Part shown: one piece after another, positions 8,069-17,900 of the stretch | Numbering within the stretch: the stretch's first letter is position 1 | Layout of the letters: each line of letters starts with the position of its first letter | Assembly (NCBI RefSeq): GCF_004402215.1 | Contig: NZ_SOEZ01000042.1 | Coordinates: 1-56,579, forward strand | Source of the DNA: Cryobacterium tagatosivorans | GTDB taxonomy: Bacteria > Actinomycetota > Actinomycetes > Actinomycetales > Microbacteriaceae | DNA: 56,579 nucleotides | Direction: 5' to 3' | The notes under the pieces: generated by a model | Databases searched by the model: none | The model's input: the letters and a program-made list of their open reading frames with translations, nothing else | What the model was told of the DNA's origin: nothing | Made by a program: the position numbers and the translations under genes

Positions 8069-10033
8069 ATGCGAGGAAAGGCGTCACGAGTCGCGACATC
8101 CCTGGCCGCGGGAATCGCGGGGGCGAGCCTCGTGCTGGCGGCATTCGCGGGATCCACGCCCCAGCCGGAGACGCAGCGGCTCCTCGCGGCCGACGGCGCG
8201 ACCTCCGTGCACTTCACGGCCTCCGGCGACATCGCCGCCCGCACCCAGTCCGGGGCCGTGCTCGACCAGGTCGCGAGCATCCAGCCCGACCTGCACCTCG
8301 CCCTCGGCGACCTGTCCTACGACACGACAGGGTCCGAGCAGGCCTGGTGCGATTTCGTGACCGCCAGGGTCGGGGCCGGCTTTCCGTTCGAGCTCGTCTC
8401 CGGCAACCACGAGAGCAACGGGCTCAATGGCAATGTCAACGACTTCTCGGCCTGTCTGCCCAACCAGCTCCCCGGGCTGGTCGGAACCTACGGGCGCCAG
8501 TACTACGTGGACGTGCCCCAGGTGAACCCGCTCGTGCGGTTCATCATGATCTCGCCGGCGTTGACCTACCCGAACGGCCTGTGGTCGTACGCCCCCGGGA
8601 GCGCGCGCTACCAGTGGACCGCGAGCGCCATCGATGGCGCCCGGAGCGCAGGCATCCCCTGGGTGGTGGCAGGAGTGCACAAGCCGTGCCTGTCGGTCGG
8701 CATCTACACCTGCGAACCAGGAGCAGACCTGCTCAATCTTCTGCTCGCCAAGCGCGTCGACCTGGTGGTGAGCGGCCACGAACACCTGTACGCGCGATCG
8801 AAGCAGCTCGCGTTGGGCGCGTCCTGCCCGGCGATCACGCCGGGGACGTACGCCCCGGGTTGCGTCGCCGACACCGACAACGCCCTCGCGAAGGGTGCCG
8901 GCACGGTCATGGCCATCGTCGGGACGGGCGGTGTGGCCCTGCGCGACGTCGACGCGAGCGACTCCGAGGTCGGCTACTTCGCGGCGTCATCGGGGCTGAA
9001 CCAGAACCCCAGCCACGGCAATCTCGAAGTGCGGGTGACGGCGGACACGCTGACGGCGGGATTCGTTCCGATAGCCGGCGGGACCTTCACCGATTCCTTC
9101 ACGATCGCGGCGGGCGCATCCCCCGCGAACCAGGCGCCTGTGGCCTCCTTCAGCGCCGCGTGCGCCGGCCTCGCCTGCAGCCTCGACGGAACGGCCTCCG
9201 CCGACCCGGACGGAACGATAGCCGGCTACTCGTGGAGCTTCGGCGACGGCGGCACCGGGACCGGCCCCACACCGTCACACGGCTACCTCGCAGCGGGCAG
9301 CTATCCGGTCAGGCTGACGGTCACCGACGACGCCGGCGCCACGGGGGAAGCGACCCGGGTCATCGACGTGACCGCGCCGCCCTCGCCCGGGATTCAGGCC
9401 TCCGACGCATTCGGGCGAACGGTCGCGAACGGCCTCGGGACGGCAGACGCCGGCGGTCCCTGGACGACCACCGGGAGCGCCACCCTCTACTCGGTCGACG
9501 GCGCCGGAAACATCCGCCTCGCCGCGCCGGGTGCGGCGGCCGGCGGCTACCTCGGCCAGGTGGCCAGCGCGGCGACCGATCTGGGACTCGTCGTGTCCGC
9601 CACCAAAGCCGCGACGGGCACGGGCACGTATGTCTGGGTCAGCGGACGACGCGTCGCCGGTGCCGGCGCCTACGAGGCCAAGATCGCGTTGCGTTCTTCC
9701 GGAGCCGTCGGCCTGTCGCTGGTGCGCGTCAACGCCACGGGCGGCGGCGAGGTGACCCTGCAGTCCGCGATCACCCTTCCCGGCCTCAGCTTCGCAGCCG
9801 GGGAACGGCTCAACGTTCGTGTGCAGGTGACCGGCGGCGGCCCCACCATCCTGAGGGCGAAGGTGTGGAAGGTCGGCAGCGTCGAACCGGCAACCTGGCA
9901 GCGCTCGGTGACGGATGCCACCGTCGCGCTTCAGGCGGCCGGGGGAGTGGGTATCAGGTTCTACTTGTCCGGATCCGCCACGAATGCGCCGGTGACCGGC
10001 GTCATCGACGACCTGGTCGCACGCGTGCCCTAA
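8069..10033 (+). CDS. Secreted metallophosphoesterase with PKD and jelly-roll-like domains
   Basis: 654 residues. Signal peptide (1-about 41). A calcineurin-like phosphoesterase domain at about 45-345 shows its metal ligands in order: SGDIAA, LALGDLSYD, VSGNHES, VAGVHKP and VSGHEHLYAR, the purple-acid-phosphatase style. A PKD domain follows (about 353-435; YSWSFGDGG), then a 200-residue C-terminal beta-rich domain starting SDAFGRTVANGLGTAD, a concanavalin-like module common on actinobacterial surface proteins. Probably releases phosphate from organic esters outside the cell. The start has CGAGGAG upstream. It is followed after 16 bp by the phosphoribosyltransferase gene. Confidence 0.88.
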   Translation: MRGKASRVATSLAAGIAGASLVLAAFAGSTPQPETQRLLAADGATSVHFTASGDIAARTQSGAVLDQVASIQPDLHLALGDLSYDTTGSEQAWCDFVTARVGAGFPFELVSGNHESNGLNGNVNDFSACLPNQLPGLVGTYGRQYYVDVPQVNPLVRFIMISPALTYPNGLWSYAPGSARYQWTASAIDGARSAGIPWVVAGVHKPCLSVGIYTCEPGADLLNLLLAKRVDLVVSGHEHLYARSKQLALGASCPAITPGTYAPGCVADTDNALAKGAGTVMAIVGTGGVALRDVDASDSEVGYFAASSGLNQNPSHGNLEVRVTADTLTAGFVPIAGGTFTDSFTIAAGASPANQAPVASFSAACAGLACSLDGTASADPDGTIAGYSWSFGDGGTGTGPTPSHGYLAAGSYPVRLTVTDDAGATGEATRVIDVTAPPSPGIQASDAFGRTVANGLGTADAGGPWTTTGSATLYSVDGAGNIRLAAPGAAAGGYLGQVASAATDLGLVVSATKAATGTGTYVWVSGRRVAGAGAYEAKIALRSSGAVGLSLVRVNATGGGEVTLQSAITLPGLSFAAGERLNVRVQVTGGGPTILRAKVWKVGSVEPATWQRSVTDATVALQAAGGVGIRFYLSGSATNAPVTGVIDDLVARVP

Positions 10034-10049
10034 GCGAGAGGACACCGAT

Positions 10050-10694
10050 ATGTTCCGGGACCGAACCGACGCCGGCCGGCAACTGGCCGAGCGGTTGGCG
10101 ACGCTCGACCTCGTGGATCCGGTCGTCTACGCGCTGCCGCGCGGAGGAGTGCCGGTCGCCGTGGAGGTCGCCGCGCGACTGCACGCGCCCCTCGACCTCA
10201 TCCTCGTGCGCAAGATCGGCGCGCCGGGCTGGCCGGAGGTGGCGATGGGCGCGGTCGTAAACGGGGAAGACCCGCAGACCATCATCAACGCAGACGTCTA
10301 CGCGGCGACCGGCAGCGACTCGGCCGGCCTCGCCAGGGCTCGGCAGGCCGAGCTCGAGGAGATCGAACGGCGTCGCCGGCGCTACCTGGGCGACCGGCCG
10401 CAGGTGAGCCCGGCCGGCCGGGTCGCCGTCATCGTCGACGACGGGCTCGCGACCGGGGCCACGGCCAAGGCCGCGCTGGCCGCGGTGAAACGCCAGGGGG
10501 CCGCCAGGACGGTGCTCGCGGTGCCGGTCGCACCCGCCGACACCGTGGCCGACCTGCGGGAGCTGGCCGACCTCGTCGTCGTACTCGAGGTCCCCGCCGA
10601 GTTCTGGGCGATCGGCCCGTTCTACACCGACTTCCACCAGCTGACCGATGACGAGACGATCGGCCTGCTCCAGGAGGCGTGGTCGGGCGGCTGA
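10050..10694 (+). CDS. Phosphoribosyltransferase family protein
   Basis: 214 residues, cytoplasmic. The PRPP-binding loop is VIVDDGLATGATA at residues 127-139, and YALPRGGVPVA at 28-38 is the other conserved loop of this stand-alone type I phosphoribosyltransferase group. The family is widespread in actinobacteria and often sits beside unrelated enzymes; the acceptor base is not known. A ribosome site GAGAGGA precedes ATG. It is 16 bp after the phosphoesterase gene and may share its transcript. Confidence 0.88.
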   Translation: MFRDRTDAGRQLAERLATLDLVDPVVYALPRGGVPVAVEVAARLHAPLDLILVRKIGAPGWPEVAMGAVVNGEDPQTIINADVYAATGSDSAGLARARQAELEEIERRRRRYLGDRPQVSPAGRVAVIVDDGLATGATAKAALAAVKRQGAARTVLAVPVAPADTVADLRELADLVVVLEVPAEFWAIGPFYTDFHQLTDDETIGLLQEAWSGG

Positions 10695-10732
10695 ACCGGC
10701 CGGGCGCCATGCCGGGTGTCGGTCGGGCACGG

Positions 10733-10738
10733 CAGAAT
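10733..10738 (+). promoter_or_regulatory. Leaderless -10 (CAGAAT) for the polymerase gene
   Basis: CAGAAT six bases before GTG 10745; this decides the start codon. Confidence 0.5.
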
Positions 10739-10744
10739 GGCATT

Positions 10745-12463
10745 GTGTACCTTCTGGCAACCCGAACGGGCAACGGTGAGATCCTGGTCACCGAGCTCGA
10801 CGCTGCGGGCGCCCCCGGCGCCCCGGCGGAGCGCATCGCCGTGGACGACTTTCCCGGCTTCGTCTCGACCAGGGAGGCCGACCAGCCGCGCTGGGTCTGG
10901 GACGACACCTCGCGGTGGTCGCCCGCGCTCCTGGCCGCCGGGGTCCGGGTGCGCCGCTGCCACGACCTGCGGTTGTGCCACGCGATCCTGCGCGGGTCGG
11001 AGCTGACGGCGACGAGCGAACTCGCCCGGCGAGCTCCCGGTCCGTGGGATCGCGCGCCCGCGTCCCCGGTCGTCGCACTTCCGGTCGGCGCGACCCTCTT
11101 CGACCTGGCCTTCGACGCCGGTGACCTGGCGGGCGGCGACGAACCGGCCGACGATGACACCATGGCCGAGTTCCTCGGCCAGCTCGCGGCGGTCGCCTCC
11201 TGCCCGGAACCCGGCCGTCTTCGGCTCCTGCTCGCCGCAGAGTCGGTCGGAGCCCTCATCGCGGCGGAGATGCAGTTCGCTGGGCTGCCGTGGCGCACCG
11301 ACGTCCACGATCGACTGTTGACCGCCGAGCTCGGCACCCGGGTGGCGCACGGCACCCGGCCCGAGCGGCTCGAACAGCTGGCCCGGCGTATCCGCGGCGA
11401 ACTCGACGAGCAGGCGTTCAACCTGGACTCGCAGCAGGAGCTGCTGAAGGCCTTGCAGCGAGCGGGCCTGATGGCCACGTCGACCCGGGCGTGGGAACTG
11501 AAGAAGCTCGACCATCCGGTGATTGAGCCGCTGCTCGAATACAAGAGACTGGCCCGCCTGCTCAGCGCGAACGGGTGGTACTGGATGGACACCTGGATCG
11601 TCAACGGCCGTTTCCACCCCGAGTATGTCCCGGGTGGCGCCGCCACCGGCCGGTGGGGCGCCAGCGGCGGGGGGCCGCTGCAGCTGCCCAAACAGGTGCG
11701 CGGAGCGGTCGTCGCCGACGAGGGATGGAAACTCGTGGTGGCCGATGCCGCCCAGCTGGAACCCCGTATCCTCGCCGCGCTCTCCGCCGACACGGCCATG
11801 GCCGCGGCCGGGCGCGACACCGACCTCTATGCGGGCATTGTCGCCAGCGGCGTGGTGGAAACCCGCGACCAGGCCAAGGTGGCCATGCTCGGGGCGATGT
11901 ACGGCGCGACGACGGGGGAGAGCGGGCGCCTGCTGCCAAAGCTCGCCCGGGCCTACCCGCGGGCGCTCGGCCTCACCGAGACCGCCGCGCGCGCCGGCGA
12001 ACGCGGTGACATCGTCACGACCCGGCTCGGTCGGTCCTCACCCAGGCCGGGCGAGAGCTGGCTGGCCACGCAGGCCCAGGCCTACGACCCGGCGGCCTCG
12101 GACGGCGACGAACGCCGGGCGCGCAGCCAGGCCCGCGACTGGGGCCGGTTCACCCGCAACTTCGTGGTGCAGGGGAGCGCCGCCGAGTGGGCGCTGTGCT
12201 GGATGGCCGAGGTTCGCAAGGAGCTGTGGACGCTCCGCGGCGCCGAGGCCCCTGGGCGACCCTCGGCGTTCGCCCGGACGCCGCACCTGGTTTTCTTCCT
12301 GCACGACGAGGTCATCGTGCACACGCCGGTCGCGCTGGCCGGGGAGGTGGAGCAGATCATCACGCGGGCGGCCGCCACGGCCGGTCGTCTCCTCTTCGGC
12401 GACTTCCCCGTCGACTTCCTGCTCACGGCGGCCACTGTCGACAGCTACGCGGAGGCGAAGTAG
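10745..12463 (+). CDS. Bifunctional 3'-5' exonuclease/DNA polymerase (short family-A polymerase)
   Basis: 572 residues, about 60 percent of full PolA: no 5'-3' exonuclease domain. The polymerase motifs are ordered: motif A VVADAAQLEPRIL (about 331-343), motif B RDQAKVAMLGAMYG (about 373-386), motif C FLHDEVIVH (about 517-525). Motif A departs from the classical DYSQIELR by DAAQLEPR but keeps the catalytic Asp; motif C keeps HDE. The N-terminal 180 residues are a divergent exonuclease-like region in which the DEDD acidic residues are not clear. This is the second, non-PolA family-A enzyme known in actinobacteria, thought to act in repair. GTG 10745 is chosen for its leaderless -10. Confidence 0.85.
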   Translation: MYLLATRTGNGEILVTELDAAGAPGAPAERIAVDDFPGFVSTREADQPRWVWDDTSRWSPALLAAGVRVRRCHDLRLCHAILRGSELTATSELARRAPGPWDRAPASPVVALPVGATLFDLAFDAGDLAGGDEPADDDTMAEFLGQLAAVASCPEPGRLRLLLAAESVGALIAAEMQFAGLPWRTDVHDRLLTAELGTRVAHGTRPERLEQLARRIRGELDEQAFNLDSQQELLKALQRAGLMATSTRAWELKKLDHPVIEPLLEYKRLARLLSANGWYWMDTWIVNGRFHPEYVPGGAATGRWGASGGGPLQLPKQVRGAVVADEGWKLVVADAAQLEPRILAALSADTAMAAAGRDTDLYAGIVASGVVETRDQAKVAMLGAMYGATTGESGRLLPKLARAYPRALGLTETAARAGERGDIVTTRLGRSSPRPGESWLATQAQAYDPAASDGDERRARSQARDWGRFTRNFVVQGSAAEWALCWMAEVRKELWTLRGAEAPGRPSAFARTPHLVFFLHDEVIVHTPVALAGEVEQIITRAAATAGRLLFGDFPVDFLLTAATVDSYAEAK

Positions 12464-12466
12464 TGT
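12461..12466 (+). promoter_or_regulatory. -10 (TAGTGT) overlapping the polymerase stop codon
   Basis: TAG 12461-12463 ends the polymerase gene and begins TAGTGT. A start near 12473 would leave the DUF1684 gene a 15-nt leader with GGGAGGA. Confidence 0.4.
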
Positions 12467-12487
12467 GCGAGGCGGGAGGACGCATCC

Positions 12488-13342
12488 ATGACTGACCTGA
12501 TTTCGGACCGGTGCCCGGCAGAAGCGTCCGGGACGACCGGGCTCGAGGCCTTCCGGGACGCGAGACGGCGGACGGTCCTGGCGCCCCAGGGCAACCTGGC
12601 CCTCGTCAACACCCAGTGGATCACCGGCGACGTCGGGGTGTCCCAGCCGGTCTGGGGCGTTCCGGGTCTCTGGTCGCCTCTGCCGAGCGGGCTCTCCGGG
12701 CTTCGCCTGACCGCGGCGGCGGCCGATGGAATCCGCGTCGACGACGAGCTCGTCGACGGGAGCGTCATCGTCGCCGGGATGGACGCGCTCGCGCCGTCAC
12801 ACATCCGGTTCAGCCCGGCCCGCACCGGCACCATCATCGCCGACGCGGCCGGAGGGTACGCCCTGCGCGTGTGGGACGCCGAGTCCGACGGTATCCGCGC
12901 GTTCGGCTCCATCGACGCCTTCCCCTACGAGCCCGAGTGGGTGATTCGCGCGTCCTTCGTGCCGCTGGCCGGTGCGGAGGTGAGCGTCGCCCACGTCAAC
13001 GACGAGGGCGCGACCCGGCAGAAGACGCTGCCCCGAGAGATCGTCTTCGACAGGGACGGGGCGGAGTATCGCCTGGCGGCCTTCCCGGACGGGCCCTCCC
13101 TCCTGCTGGTCTTCGGCGACACGACCAACGGCGTCCTCACCTACAGCATGGGTCGCTTCCTGCGAGTGTCGCCAGGCGACGACGGGACCGTCATCCTCGA
13201 CTTCAACCGGGCGTACCTGCCCCCGTGCGCCTTCAGCTACAACTTCAACTGCCCGATTCCCCCGGCCCGGAACCGGTTCCCCATCGCCATCGAGGCGGGG
13301 GAGCGAAACGTGCTGACGAAGAGCGGCGAGCTACTGCACTGA
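12488..13342 (+). CDS. DUF1684 family protein
   Basis: 284 residues, cytoplasmic. The C-terminal half has the conserved DUF1684 run: LVFGDTTNGVLTYSMGRFL, then LDFNRAYLPPCAFSYNFNCP and PPARNRFPIAIEAGE. This small beta-rich family is common in actinobacteria and proteobacteria; its biochemical role is unknown. GGGAGGACGCATCC precedes ATG. The gene converges with the PadR regulator and their last 12 bases overlap (13331-13342), an arrangement prone to transcriptional interference. Confidence 0.9.
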   Translation: MTDLISDRCPAEASGTTGLEAFRDARRRTVLAPQGNLALVNTQWITGDVGVSQPVWGVPGLWSPLPSGLSGLRLTAAAADGIRVDDELVDGSVIVAGMDALAPSHIRFSPARTGTIIADAAGGYALRVWDAESDGIRAFGSIDAFPYEPEWVIRASFVPLAGAEVSVAHVNDEGATRQKTLPREIVFDRDGAEYRLAAFPDGPSLLLVFGDTTNGVLTYSMGRFLRVSPGDDGTVILDFNRAYLPPCAFSYNFNCPIPPARNRFPIAIEAGERNVLTKSGELLH

Positions 13343-13921
13343 CCGCTGGGGCTCCGGCTGTGCCGGCACGCCCGCTGCGGGGCGCCGTCCTCGCCGGGGG
13401 CGAGCGTGGCTCAGCTCCCGCCCGAATGTCCCCGCGGCCTCACCGGCCAGCGCCGCCTCCGCCTCGTCGAGCCAGGCCAGGGCGGCGACGGCGAGAGCGG
13501 ATGCTGCCGAGGCGGCCAGCCTGTCCTGTCCGGTGAGCGCGGCTCCGTCACCCACCCGGCGCCAGCGAGTTCGGTAGCCCGCGATGATTCCCAGCACATC
13601 GGCGTCCGGCAGCGAGGACGCGAGCAACACCCGGTCCACGAGGTCGTTCCATTCCTCGCCGACCGGACTGCCCGTGTCGCAGAGCCAGGTCAGCGCCTCG
13701 GCGCGCCCCAGGTCGGTCAGCCGGTACAGGGGAAGCCCATCGGCGGTGGTCCCGGCGGACTCAACCGCACCCTGCGTGACCAGGCGGTCCAGGGTGCCGT
13801 AGATCTGCCCGACGTTGACCGTTCGCCGGCCCGCGGTCCGCGACTGCAACTCGCCGTGCAACTGGAACCCGTAGGCCGGCCCGATCGTGAGGATGACCAG
13901 AAGGCTGCTTCGAACCGACAC
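13331..13921 (-). CDS. PadR family transcriptional regulator
   Basis: 196 residues. The N-terminal winged helix is VRSSLLVILTIGPAYGFQLH with VNVGQIYGTLDRLVTQGAVE as recognition helix and wing, followed by YRLTDLGRAE, the PadR hallmark. The C-terminal half is the helical dimerisation arm, with a long Arg/Pro-rich tail. PadR proteins repress genes for multidrug or stress responses and usually autoregulate. GTG 13921 is chosen for its GGAGG ribosome site. A palindrome in its promoter (13945-13954) may be its own operator. It ends within the last codons of DUF1684. Confidence 0.9.
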   Translation of the reverse strand: MSVRSSLLVILTIGPAYGFQLHGELQSRTAGRRTVNVGQIYGTLDRLVTQGAVESAGTTADGLPLYRLTDLGRAEALTWLCDTGSPVGEEWNDLVDRVLLASSLPDADVLGIIAGYRTRWRRVGDGAALTGQDRLAASAASALAVAALAWLDEAEAALAGEAAGTFGRELSHARPRRGRRPAAGVPAQPEPQRSVQ

Positions 13922-13944
13922 CGTTCCTCCGAGAAATTGCCCGA

Positions 13945-13954
13945 TATAGCTATA
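13945..13954. promoter_or_regulatory. Palindrome TATAGCTATA, putative PadR operator/promoter
   Basis: A perfect 10-bp palindrome flanked by CGA and CCG, about 24 bases before the PadR start and inside an AT-rich patch (13940-13968) in otherwise GC-rich DNA. Likely the promoter and autoregulatory site (inference). Confidence 0.4.
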
Positions 13955-14150
13955 CCGAATATACAGAACGGGCGACCCCGGACGAACTCGCGGAATCACA
14001 GTGTTGTGATTTTCCGGCGCGGTGGGGCATAATTCAGCTAGCGACAGCAATGTCGTTCAATTTCATAGCCAGGCTGTACTCACTGCATTCGAGTTCGCCC
14101 GTTCAGAGGTCGTTGGGGAAGACGCACCTCAGAGGAACGGAGAATGAACG

Positions 14151-14672
14151 ATGGCGGCAACACAGGCACGGCAGGCAGCAACTGCACGGGGAGTGCTTTA
14201 TGTGCACTCCTCTCCTCGTGCACTCTGCCCGCACGTCGAGTGGGCGGCAGGACGCGCCCTGGGCGAGGCGGTCAATTTCGACTGGACCGACCAGCCCGTG
14301 CTCAAGGGCGCCCAGCGCGCCGAGTATTACTGGGAGGGCGACCGGGGTACGGGGGCTGCCCTCGCCTCGGCCCTGCGCGGATGGGAACACCTTCGCTACG
14401 AGGTCACGGAAGATGCCGGCCTCGGTACCGACGGTGGACGCTGGCTGCACACCCCGGACCTTGGCATCTTCTACGCCCAGACCGACACCGTCGGCAACAT
14501 CGTCGTGCCGGAGGATCGGGTGCGTTACGCCATCGAGCTGGCCGGCGTGAACGCGCTGGAACTCCACCGCGAGCTCCGGCTCGCGCTCGGCCAGGCGTGG
14601 GACGACGAACTCGAACCGTTCCGCCACGCGAGCGATCTCAATTCCGTCGTCTGGCTGCACAAGGTCGGCTGA
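14151..14672 (+). CDS. DUF3145 family protein
   Basis: 173 residues, cytoplasmic. RGVLYVHSSPRALCPHVEWA at the N-terminus, FDWTDQP, YYWEGDRGTGAALASAL and LRYEVTEDA are conserved pieces of DUF3145, an actinobacteria-specific family of unknown function and usual length 165-175. GGAG (14139-14142) lies eight bases before ATG. CATAAT at about 14026 is a possible -10 with a leader of roughly 110 nt. A strong terminator follows at 14773. Confidence 0.93.
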   Translation: MAATQARQAATARGVLYVHSSPRALCPHVEWAAGRALGEAVNFDWTDQPVLKGAQRAEYYWEGDRGTGAALASALRGWEHLRYEVTEDAGLGTDGGRWLHTPDLGIFYAQTDTVGNIVVPEDRVRYAIELAGVNALELHRELRLALGQAWDDELEPFRHASDLNSVVWLHKVG

Positions 14673-14772
14673 CCCAGAACCTGCGATTCGCGGGATCGTG
14701 GCGCGAGGCGCGCAAGTCGGAGACCACTCCCGGCGGCACGTAAACGAAACGCTTCGAATCGTACTCAAGAAG

Positions 14773-14803
14773 AAGACCCCGGCCGGAAACCGGCCGGGGT
14801 CTT
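14773..14803 (+). terminator. Rho-independent terminator after DUF3145
   Basis: A perfect 14-bp stem (14773-14786/14790-14803) with an AAA loop, ending in CTTT. Confidence 0.85.
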
Positions 14804-14997
14804 TCCTGGCCTCGGGGGTGGACAGACCAGTCTCCCCTCGTTCGGGGCTTGACGAACGATCGGGCTCGGCAGAAAGATGAGCAAAACTCACCCGAGCGGT
14901 CCCAGTGGGGCCGCGTGGCCGACTATCTCCACCCAGTGGGCTGCACAAGTCAGCACCCTCGCCGGACGACCTTGTCGTCCCGCACGTGGAGGTACCC
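14804..14997 (+). promoter_or_regulatory. Promoter and structured leader of the giant surface-protein gene
   Basis: Together with the terminator this is the only gene-free stretch over 300 bases (14673-14997). TTGACG (14849-14854) and AAAGAT (14873-14878), 18 bases apart, form a sigma-A-type promoter. The leader of about 110 nt can fold GCGGTCCC/GGGGCCGC (around 14896-14914) and a perfect GGACGAC-CTT-GTCGTCC hairpin (14964-14980) eight bases before the GGAGG ribosome site (14988-14992). No known riboswitch consensus (ydaO, GEMM, cobalamin) was recognised. Confidence 0.5.
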
Positions 14998-17900
14998 GTG
15001 TCCGCTCGTCATGCCTTCCTGCCCGAACCGCGCACCCGCCGCAGCCGCCGCGACCGGGGCCGGAAGCAGCTCCAGCGTGCTTCGGTCATCCTCGTCGCGC
15101 TCGCGCTCGTGGGCAGCCTCCTTGCTCCCGCCCCGGCGTACGCCGTGGATGACACCTCGATTGCCGGGGCGGTCCGCGACCCGGGCGGAGACGGTGTCGC
15201 GGATGCGACGGTGGAGTTCTTCGACGCGACCGGCGACGGCAGCGCCTCGGTGCAATCGGTCGTCACGGCAGCGGACGGCTCCTACGCTGTGTCGGGCCTG
15301 CCGATCGGGACGTACCGGCTCCGGGCGTCGGCTGATCCTGCCGTGTTCATGCCGCGCTGGTACACCGGGTACCTGACCTTCGCGACCGCCACCGACCTGG
15401 CGCTGGCCGATGGAAACCAGCTGACCGCCATCGACGTGTACCTCACCGATGCCACCGACTCGATCGAGGGCGTCGTGCGTGATCCGGGCGGCACCGGGGT
15501 GGCGAACGCGACCGTGGAGTTCTTCGATGCCGCCGGCGATGGAAGCAGCCCGGTGACCTCGGTCGTCTCGGCCGCGGACGGCTCATACTCCGTGTCGAGC
15601 CTGCCCTTTGGGACCTATCGCGTGCGGGCCTCGGCCGATGCGGCCGTGTTCATGCCGCGCTGGTACACCGGGTATCTGACCTTCGACACCGCCACCGACC
15701 TGGCGCTGGTCGATGGGACCCACTTGAGCGCCATCGACGTGTACCTCACCGATGCCACCGACTCGATCGAGGGCGTCGTCCGGGATCCGGGCGGAACCGG
15801 GATCGCGAATGCGACCGTGGACGTCTTCGACGCGGCCGGCACCGGCCTGTCCCCGGTGAGGTCCGTCGCCACCGCCGCGGACGGCTCGTATTCCGTGACC
15901 GCCCTCCCGTTCGGCACGTACCGGTTGCGGGCATCCGCGGACGCGGCAGCGTTTATGCCGCGCTGGTACAGCGGCTACCTCACCTTCGACACCGCCACCG
16001 ACCTGGCGCTGGTCGACGGAACCCACCTGGCCGCGATCGACGTGTACCTCACCGATGCCACCGACTCGATCGAGGGCGTCGTCCGGGATCCGGGCGGAAC
16101 CGGGATCGCGAATGCGACCGTCGAGTTCTTCGACGCGACCGGCGACGGAAGTTCCCCGGTGTCCTCGGTGGTGTCGGCCGCGGACGGTTCCTACGTGGTG
16201 TCCAGCCTGCCGTTTGGAACGTACCGCCTGCGGGCCTCGGCCGATGCGGCCGTGTTCATGCCGCGCTGGTACACCGGGTACCTGACCTTCGACACCGCCA
16301 CCGACCTGGCGCTGGTCGATGGGACCCACTTGAGCGCCATCGACGTGTACCTCACCGATGCCACCGACTCGATCGAGGGCGTCGTCCGGGATCCGGGCGG
16401 AACCGGGATCGCGAATGCGACCGTCGAGTTCTTCGACGCGACCGGCGACGGAAGTTCCCCGGTGTCCTCGGTGGTGTCGGCCGCGGACGGTTCCTACGTG
16501 GTGTCCAGCCTGCCGTTTGGAACGTACCGCCTGCGGGCCTCGGCCGATGCGGCCGTGTTCATGCCGCGCTGGTACACCGGGTACCTGACCTTCGACACCG
16601 CCACCGACCTGGCGCTGGTCGATGGGACCCACTTGAGCGCCATCGACGTGTACCTCACCGATGCCACCGACTCGATCGAGGGCGTCGTCCGGGATCCGGG
16701 CGGAACCGGGATCGCGAATGCGACCGTGGACGTCTTCGACGCGGCCGGCACCGGCCTGTCCCCGGTGAGGTCCGTCGCCACCGCCGCGGACGGCTCGTAT
16801 TCCGTGACCGCCCTCCCGTTCGGCACGTACCGGTTGCGGGCTTCGGCTGATCCTGGCCTGTTCGCGCCGCGGTGGTACAGCGGCTACCTCACCTTCGCCG
16901 GCGCCACCGACCTGTCCGTCGTTGACGGAACGCACTACGCCGGGATCGACGTGTACCTGGAGCCGGCCGCCGGGGTGGCGCTGATCAGCGGAGTCGTGTC
17001 CGACGGGCTCACCACCGGTCCCCTCGCGGGCGCGTCGGTCGAGCTGTACGCCGCCGACGGCGACGGGACGACGCCCGTGCGCACGGCGGTGACCGACGCG
17101 CTCGGCCAGTACGCATTCACCGGTCTGACGCCCGGCGTTTACCGGGTGAAGGCCTCCGCGGCGGGGCGGATCGCCCTCTGGTACTACCTGGCACTCAACT
17201 TCGCCGACGCGTTCGACCTCAACCTGACCGGGGGCGGCACCGCCAGCGCGGGATTCACCCTCTACGACTCGGCAAACGGCATCAGCGGCCACGTCTACCG
17301 CTTTGACACCGGTGCCCCCGTTGCCGGCGCGACCGTCGAGGCCTTCGTTGCCTCGCCCCCCGGCCTGACGCCGATCGCGACCACGGTGACCGACACCGTC
17401 GGCGCCTACGCATTCTCCGACCTCCCCGCCGGTTCCTATCGCCTGCGATTCTCCGGAGGGCCGAGTCCCGCCGACGTCGAGTGGTATTCCAACGCCGACA
17501 GCAGCGATTCCGCCAACGTGATCGGCCTCGGCGCCGCCGATCACCAAACCTCGATTGACGCCCACGTCGGCGACACCTTGGCCGCCTGGCAGGCCACACC
17601 CGTGCCGGTGATCTCCGGCACACCGGCCGTCGGTTCGACCCTGACCGCGATTGTCGGCACCTGGCTGCCGGCACCCGATTCCCTGGACATCCAGTGGAAG
17701 AAGAACGGGCTGCCGCTTGCCGGCGCAACCGGCAGCACGTTTACCATCCCGGCGGATGCGCGCGGGTCGAAGATCCTGTTCGAGGTCACCGCGACGAAAG
17801 CCGGCTACGCAACGGTGACACTCGCCAGCGACCCCGTCTCGGTCCCGGCCTTCTCAGCGGCCGAGCTGGCCGCGGCCATGGAGGCAGACGGGACGATGCT

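Noticed and set aside
14880..14997. Cyclic-di-AMP (ydaO) or cyclic-di-GMP riboswitch before the giant gene
   Set aside because: None of the conserved cores of these riboswitches can be found; only simple hairpins are present.
15160..16983. CRISPR-like array
   Set aside because: Units are 303 bp, contiguous, in frame and coding; no spacers and no cas genes.
15583..17565. A 660-residue antisense frame with tandem repeats under the giant gene
   Set aside because: It mirrors the 303-bp repeats of the plus-strand gene; repeats keep any open antisense frame open. No signal of its own.
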